A stretch of 64,000 nucleotides of DNA from positions 310,001 to 374,000 of the forward strand of contig DAIQOK010000001.1 in assembly GCA_036787895.1 (NCBI GenBank), read 5' to 3'. The notes below the pieces were generated by a model. The model was given only the letters and a program-made list of their open reading frames with translations, made no database searches and had not been told where the DNA came from. The position numbers and the translations under genes are program-made. Source of the DNA: UBA7662 sp036787895 (GTDB lineage Bacteria > Bacteroidota > Bacteroidia > UBA7662). Each line of letters starts with the position of its first letter. Within the stretch, counting starts at the first letter, position 1. Shown piece after piece: positions 59,535 to 64,000 of this stretch.

Positions 59535-61322
59535 TTACATACGTTCTGGGGCTTCAATACCTACCAATGCCAGGGCCCGCTTGAGGGTTGCTGCAGTATT
59601 GACCAACAACTGCAGGCGGAAAGTTCGACGGTCGACATCGGCTTCGATGAGCACGGGACAATCGTGGTAAAAACGGTTGAAGGCAGTGGCAAGATCGTAA
59701 GCATACTGACATACTAAAGCCGGGCTCAGGCGTTGGTCGGCTTCGGCTACCACTTCCCGGTATTGCAGCAATAATTTGAGCAATTCTCGCTCGGCATCTT
59801 GTAATTCCGCTATTTCGCCCTTAAAAGTGGTCGATAAACCTGTTTCAGCTGCTTTGCGCAAGATAGAGCAAATGCGGGCGTGGCTATATTGAATAAACGG
59901 ACCGGTATTGCCCTGCAGGTCGATCGACTCCTCTGGGTTAAACAACATGCGTTTTTGCGGGTCGACCTTGAGGATAAAATACTTGAGGGCCCCAAGACCA
60001 ATCATACGGTAAAGTTCCTCCTTCTCCGCTTCCGACATACCTTCAAGTTTGCCCGATTCGTTGGTTTTGAGTTTCGCAGCTTCGATCACTTCTTCAATCA
60101 GATCGTCGGCGTCCACCACTGTGCCTTCTCGTGATTTCATTTTGCCGCTGGGCAAATCCACCATCCCATAACTGAGATGAAAACATTGTTTTGCCCACGC
60201 ATAGCCAAGTTTATCGAGCACTTTGAACAACACTTTGAAGTGGTAGTCCTGTTCGTTACCCACGGTATAAATGGTACTATCCATTTGCCATTCGTTGTAA
60301 CGTTCTATGGCTGTACCAATGTCTTGGGTCATATACACAGCCGTGCCATCGCTACGCAGCAGCACTTTTTCATCGAGCCCATCTTCCCGCAAATCTACCC
60401 AAACCGAGCCATCTTCCTTTTGGGTAAAAACCCCTTTGGCTACGCCTTCAAGTACTTTGTCTTTGCCGAGTAAATAAGTCTCCGACTCGTAATAACTTTT
60501 ATCAAAATCGACGCCCAAACGTTTGTAAGTAGCATTGAAACCGGCATAAACCCAATTATTCATGGTCTTCCAGAGCGTAATAACTGCTGGGTCGCCAGCT
60601 TCCCAGGCACGCAGCATGTTTTGGGCTTCGAGCAAGATGGGGGCTTGTTTTTTGGCTTCGTCTTCGCTTTTTCCGGCAGCTACAAGGGCACTCACCTCTT
60701 CTTTAAAGGCCTTGTCGTAGGCTACATAATACTTACCGACCAGCTTATCCCCCTTTAAACCGCTGCTTTCCGGCGTTTCGTCCGCGCCGAACTTTTGCCA
60801 GGCCACCATCGATTTGCAGATGTGAATGCCACGATCGTTGATAATCTGGACTTTCACCACCTCATCGCCTGCCTCAGCTTTGATGTTACTGACGGCATAA
60901 CCCAGTAAATTATTGCGAATATGGCCCAAATGAAGCGGTTTGTTGGTGTTGGGAGAAGAGTATTCAACCACCGTTCGGCGACCGTTTTTCGGCCAGGCCG
61001 TAGCACCAGCTTGTCCTAAAAACGACAGCCAATAGGCATCCGAAAGGGTGATGTTCAGAAATCCTTGCACCAATTCGGTAGCTACAATCAAAGGCTGCTG
61101 CTCAAATTTGACCTCCTTCAAAACAGCCGACAACTCCTGACCCAACAAAGCCGGGTTTGTCTTGAGCATTTTGAGGAGCGGAAAAAGCACCAGCGTGATA
61201 TCTCCTTTAAAGTCCTTGCGGGTAGGGTTAAAAACGAGATTTAAGTCACTTTTTGAAACTTCATATTTTTCGGTAATATATTCCTCAATAACCGCTGAAA
61301 GCAATTTTTCCTGCGCCTGCAT
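59535..61322 (-). CDS. argS: Arginyl-tRNA synthetase
   Basis: A 595-residue class I synthetase. The N-terminal additional domain is followed by YSSPNTNKPLHLGHIRNNLLG, which carries the HLGH (HIGH-type) motif. The KMSKS position is KMKSREGTVVDADDLIEE. The C-terminal anticodon-binding domain (DLATAFNRFYHDCPVL) ends in the usual LALVGIEAPERM. It follows arginase by 7 nt. Confidence 0.98.
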   Translation of the reverse strand: MQAQEKLLSAVIEEYITEKYEVSKSDLNLVFNPTRKDFKGDITLVLFPLLKMLKTNPALLGQELSAVLKEVKFEQQPLIVATELVQGFLNITLSDAYWLSFLGQAGATAWPKNGRRTVVEYSSPNTNKPLHLGHIRNNLLGYAVSNIKAEAGDEVVKVQIINDRGIHICKSMVAWQKFGADETPESSGLKGDKLVGKYYVAYDKAFKEEVSALVAAGKSEDEAKKQAPILLEAQNMLRAWEAGDPAVITLWKTMNNWVYAGFNATYKRLGVDFDKSYYESETYLLGKDKVLEGVAKGVFTQKEDGSVWVDLREDGLDEKVLLRSDGTAVYMTQDIGTAIERYNEWQMDSTIYTVGNEQDYHFKVLFKVLDKLGYAWAKQCFHLSYGMVDLPSGKMKSREGTVVDADDLIEEVIEAAKLKTNESGKLEGMSEAEKEELYRMIGLGALKYFILKVDPQKRMLFNPEESIDLQGNTGPFIQYSHARICSILRKAAETGLSTTFKGEIAELQDAERELLKLLLQYREVVAEADQRLSPALVCQYAYDLATAFNRFYHDCPVLIEADVDRRTFRLQLLVNTAATLKRALALVGIEAPERM

Positions 61323-61329
61323 CGTCTCC

Positions 61330-62286
61330 TTAAAGTATAGATTGGTTGGAAATGGAATTGGTGACTTTCACCAGTATTTCGAAAGCCGTTTCGGCCATGA
61401 TATTTTCTTTATCGAGGGTTGGATTCACTTCAACCATCTCAAAACAAACCACTTTCGGACTTGAAACCAGGTTCTGCAGCAACTTACCGGCTTCCCGCTC
61501 GTTGATGCCATTGGGTACAGGTGTACCGGTGCCCATGGATACTTTGGGGTCCATACTATCTACATCAAAGGAGATGTAAATGATATCACACTTATCGAGA
61601 GTAGATAAAGCTTCGAAAGCAACTTTCTCAACCCCTCTTTTGCGCACATCGGTAACCGTAAAGTTTCTGACTTTGTGTTTCTGCATCAGGTAATTCTCCT
61701 GCGGCTCTACGTCTCGTACAGCGATAAAAACCAGGTCTTCAAACTGAATTTTTGGTCCGGGGCCGCCCAGTGCTTTTAGTTTATTCCAGAAACCAATGGT
61801 TTTTTCATCGGGGACATTGGTTTTACAATCGATATTATCTTCAGCCGTAGCCATGGCCAGGGGCATGCCGTGCATATTGCCAGATGGCGTAGTGTAGGGC
61901 GAATGTAAATCTGCATGGGCATCTACCCAGATCACACCTAAGCGTTTTTTCGGATAGGCCATTTTGATACCCGCGATTGTTCCGGCAGCCGTGCTGTGGT
62001 CGCCAGCCAGTATCAATGGGAAACGATTTGCTTTGAGCGAATCAGCAACCTGTTTGGAGACATTATCGAGTACTTCGTATATCCCTTCCACATAACGGGC
62101 AAAAGGGTGGCGAACCGGCTCATACAACAGTTCGTTACGAACCGCAACTTCGGTGCCTTTGAGTTTGAGGAAAAACTTCGATGCGAAGTCGTGGGCAGCG
62201 ATTTTGATGGCGTCGACGCCCAAACTGGCCCCACGTGTACCGGCGCCCAATTCCGACTTCACTTCAATTAGCTGTAAATCTGACAT
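61330..62286 (-). CDS. Arginase family protein (arginase)
   Basis: A 318-residue manganese ureohydrolase. Metal-binding blocks GDHSTAAGT, DAHADLHSP and SFDVDSMDP are intact. The GNMHGMPLA segment fits arginase better than agmatinase. It should hydrolyse arginine to ornithine and urea. ATG 62286 (MSDLQLIEV) is preferred over the start three codons upstream. It is divergent from an arginine decarboxylase and upstream of argS, so three arginine-using genes cluster here. Confidence 0.9.
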   Translation of the reverse strand: MSDLQLIEVKSELGAGTRGASLGVDAIKIAAHDFASKFFLKLKGTEVAVRNELLYEPVRHPFARYVEGIYEVLDNVSKQVADSLKANRFPLILAGDHSTAAGTIAGIKMAYPKKRLGVIWVDAHADLHSPYTTPSGNMHGMPLAMATAEDNIDCKTNVPDEKTIGFWNKLKALGGPGPKIQFEDLVFIAVRDVEPQENYLMQKHKVRNFTVTDVRKRGVEKVAFEALSTLDKCDIIYISFDVDSMDPKVSMGTGTPVPNGINEREAGKLLQNLVSSPKVVCFEMVEVNPTLDKENIMAETAFEILVKVTNSISNQSIL

Positions 62287-62314
62287 AAAATGCACTTAGA
62301 ATGCCCGAAAAAAC

Positions 62315-62322
62315 TAAATTTG
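62315..62322 (+). promoter_or_regulatory. -7 promoter box of the arginine decarboxylase gene
   Basis: TAAATTTG, an exact match, 27 nt before the ATG at 62350. Confidence 0.5.
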
Positions 62323-62349
62323 CGCTTCAATTAACAAGCTTTTCGGCCG

Positions 62350-63732
62350 ATGCAAAGTTATGCAGAATTTCTCGACTTAAGTGTCGGGTTCCCTCAGGAT
62401 GGATTTAAGCTCATCGACGACGAGCTTTATTTCCAGGATATCAATCTGATGGAGCTGGCAGAGACCTTTGGTACTCCCCTGCGTTTTACGTATCTCCCGC
62501 TCATTTCGGAGAAAATTCAGATGGCCAAAAGGCTGTTTGAGCATGCTATCAAAAAGCACAACTACAAAGGCAACTATACCTATTGCTATTGTACGAAAAG
62601 CTCGCACTTCAAACATATACTTGAAGAAGCGCTCAAAAACGACATCAATCTCGAAACCTCCTCGGCTTTCGATATCCCCATCATCGAAGCCCTCGAACGC
62701 AAAGGCATGATTTCTAAAGACATCATGATCATCTGCAATGGTTTTAAGAAGGATTCGTATAAAGAAAATATCGTCGACATCATCCACGACGGCTTCACCA
62801 ATGTGATACCTGTACTCGACAACAAGGAAGAATTCAACTACTACGCCAACGAATTGGAAGTGCCAGTAAACCTTGGCATCCGCATTTCGGTGGAGGAACA
62901 GCCAGATTATCCATTTTATACCAGTCGTTTGGGCATACGCGGCGATGAAGTGCTCGACTTTTACCAAAACAAAATCAAAGAAGATGACAACTTCAAAGTG
63001 AAGTTGTTGCACTTTTTTGTGAGTTCAGGCTTTAACGATACCCCGCATTTCTGGAACGAGCTCGAGAAGTTCGTAAACGTTTATGTGAAGTTGAAAAAGG
63101 TTTGTCCTGATTTGGAGATGATTGATATCGGTGGTGGCCTTCCTTTCAAAAACACCCTCAGTTTCGACTACGATTATACCTATATGATCGACGAAATTGT
63201 GAACCGCATCAAAACCATCTGCAACGATAACGACATAGCTGAACCCAATATCGTGACCGAATTCGGCAGCTTTACAGTAGCCGAAGCCAGCGGTATTATC
63301 TTCAAAGTATTAGGCCGAAAACAGCAAAACGACCGGGAAAAGTGGTTGATGGTAGATGGTAGTCTCATCACCATGCTGCCCGATGTGTGGGCCATGAACC
63401 AAAAATTTATCCTTCTGCCGCTCAACAACTGGGATGCAGAATACGAACGCGTAAACCTCGGCGGCATCACCTGCGATGGTCTAGATTTTTACAAAACCGA
63501 GCAAAACATTGCCTCCACCTGGATGCCGAAAACACGTAAGGCGCAATATGTAGGTTTCTTTCACACAGGTGCTTACCAGGAAACTTTGAGTGGCACCGGC
63601 GGCATTCATCACTGCCTGATTCCTACGCCACGCCATGTGCTGATCAGGAAAACCAAGGAGAACAATCTCGACTACCAACTCTTCCAGGAAGAACAAAGCA
63701 GCAAGCAGGTGCTAAAAATTCTCGGATATTGA
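62350..63732 (+). CDS. Arginine decarboxylase-like PLP enzyme (fold III)
   Basis: A 460-residue alanine-racemase-fold decarboxylase. The PLP lysine is Lys83 in YCYCTKSSHF, the phosphate-binding glycines are in IDIGGGLPF, and the C-terminal active-site cysteine lies in GGITCDGLD. Conserved blocks match the SpeA-like arginine decarboxylases of Bacteroidota (LRFTYLPLISEKIQMAKRLF, NLETSSAFDIPIIEAL), which make agmatine for polyamine synthesis. It lacks the insertions of E. coli SpeA (about 650 residues). Diaminopimelate or ornithine decarboxylase activity is less likely. It is divergent from arginase. Confidence 0.85.
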   Translation: MQSYAEFLDLSVGFPQDGFKLIDDELYFQDINLMELAETFGTPLRFTYLPLISEKIQMAKRLFEHAIKKHNYKGNYTYCYCTKSSHFKHILEEALKNDINLETSSAFDIPIIEALERKGMISKDIMIICNGFKKDSYKENIVDIIHDGFTNVIPVLDNKEEFNYYANELEVPVNLGIRISVEEQPDYPFYTSRLGIRGDEVLDFYQNKIKEDDNFKVKLLHFFVSSGFNDTPHFWNELEKFVNVYVKLKKVCPDLEMIDIGGGLPFKNTLSFDYDYTYMIDEIVNRIKTICNDNDIAEPNIVTEFGSFTVAEASGIIFKVLGRKQQNDREKWLMVDGSLITMLPDVWAMNQKFILLPLNNWDAEYERVNLGGITCDGLDFYKTEQNIASTWMPKTRKAQYVGFFHTGAYQETLSGTGGIHHCLIPTPRHVLIRKTKENNLDYQLFQEEQSSKQVLKILGY

Positions 63733-63739
63733 TGAAATG

Positions 63740-63771
63740 TTTGGGAGAAAAAATTGAATAAACTATATTTG
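63740..63771 (+). promoter_or_regulatory. Complete Bacteroidota promoter of the small basic protein
   Basis: TTTG at 63740-63743, a 20-bp spacer, then TATATTTG at 63764-63771. This is the only full -33/-7 consensus pair I saw in the window. Confidence 0.8.
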
Positions 63772-63796
63772 CAGTCCATTAGAAAAACCAACAGCC

Positions 63797-63940
63797 ATGG
63801 GTGTTACCTCACTGAAAAGAAAAGCCAGAAAAAACCGCACCGTTTCACGTCTGCGTACACAAGGTTTGAAAAAAGCGAAACTTGGCACCTATGCCAAACC
63901 CGCTACTGACGAAAAAAACAACGAAGGCAGCGCCGAATAA
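63797..63940 (+). CDS. Small highly basic protein (47 residues)
   Basis: ATG to TAA gives 47 residues. The first 35 are strongly basic (MGVTSLKRKARKNRTVSRLR, then KKAKLGTYAKP); the tail is acidic and polar (TDEKNNEGSAE). There is no membrane segment or cysteine. The composition fits an RNA- or DNA-binding or ribosome-associated protein, which is inference. I recall similar small unnamed basic proteins in this phylum but cannot name the family. A full-consensus promoter stands 25 nt upstream and a strong terminator 24 nt downstream, so it is an independent, probably well-expressed gene. Confidence 0.8.
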   Translation: MGVTSLKRKARKNRTVSRLRTQGLKKAKLGTYAKPATDEKNNEGSAE

Positions 63941-63964
63941 TCGGTAGTTGTACGTTTATCATAG

Positions 63965-63995
63965 AAGGCCGATACCCTGTGGGTATCGGCCTTTG
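63965..63995 (+). terminator. Intrinsic terminator of the small basic protein gene
   Basis: A 13-bp stem (63965-63977 with 63981-63993) with a 3-nt loop and a short T run. Confidence 0.85.
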
Positions 63996-64000
63996 CTGTT

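Overview
The window reads as a chromosomal segment of a Bacteroidota bacterium. The reasons are: three large secreted proteins with the CHU_C/gliding-motility type C-terminal sorting domain of the type IX secretion system (T9SS), a PorE-like OmpA protein, a SusC-like TonB receptor with a carboxypeptidase-regulatory N-terminal domain, the Bacteroidota gene order parA-parB-DUF5683-dapB, few Shine-Dalgarno sequences, and many copies of the Bacteroidota -7 promoter box TANNTTTG. The genus cannot be read from the sequence. The region is mostly core genome, densely packed, with no insertion sequence, prophage or CRISPR array seen.

Layout. 1-3.5 kb: start of prmC (divergent), ribD-EamA transporter-YigZ operon, FKBP lipoprotein. 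3.5-9.8 kb: TonB receptor, a PspC/LiaF-like envelope-stress pair, an MMPL/RND exporter. 9.8-14.5 kb, minus strand: two di-heme cytochrome c peroxidase-family lipoproteins behind an MbnP-family lipoprotein, then an aldehyde dehydrogenase and a small unknown protein. 14.6-16.4 kb: RNase P RNA and an NtrC-type sigma-54 regulator. 16.5-23 kb: three T9SS cargo proteins (two are tandem paralogues) with a guanine-deaminase-like gene between them. 23-28.4 kb: lepA-folD-queE and a PorE-like OmpA/TPR/PD40 protein. 28.4-35.7 kb: kdsA, an AraC regulator with a dead receiver domain, adenine deaminase plus a hydrolase, a small lipoprotein, hutI, icd. 35.8-39.4 kb: an HtrA protease and an arsenic operon (acr3-arsR-arsC-like). 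39.4-45.7 kb: a tripartite RND efflux operon behind a dolichol-phosphate-mannose-synthase-like glycosyltransferase. 45.8-52.9 kb: ruvB, dapB, DUF5683, parB, parA, an oligopeptide-binding protein, a MATE transporter. 53-55.4 kb: a secreted-protein gene broken by an in-frame stop, tRNA-Leu, tRNA-Ser, an SRAP gene, tRNA-Arg. 55.7-64 kb: a secreted unknown, floA (frameshifted) and nfeD, a sirtuin, an NlpC/P60 lipoprotein, argS, arginase, arginine decarboxylase and a 47-residue basic protein.

Three things stand out. First, the MbnP plus two MbnH/MauG-like di-heme enzyme operon is a candidate for a copper-linked tryptophan-oxidation system, here with a duplicated enzyme. Second, in at least five genes a perfect TANNTTTG box ends exactly 4 nt before the start codon, and it stands at the same 4-nt distance from the mature 5' end of tRNA-Ser; this predicts leaderless mRNAs and was used here to choose starts. 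Third, four TATACA-type repeats at an exact 12-bp period lie between the AraC-type regulator and adenine deaminase. All functional calls rest on motif recognition by eye; no database search was run.
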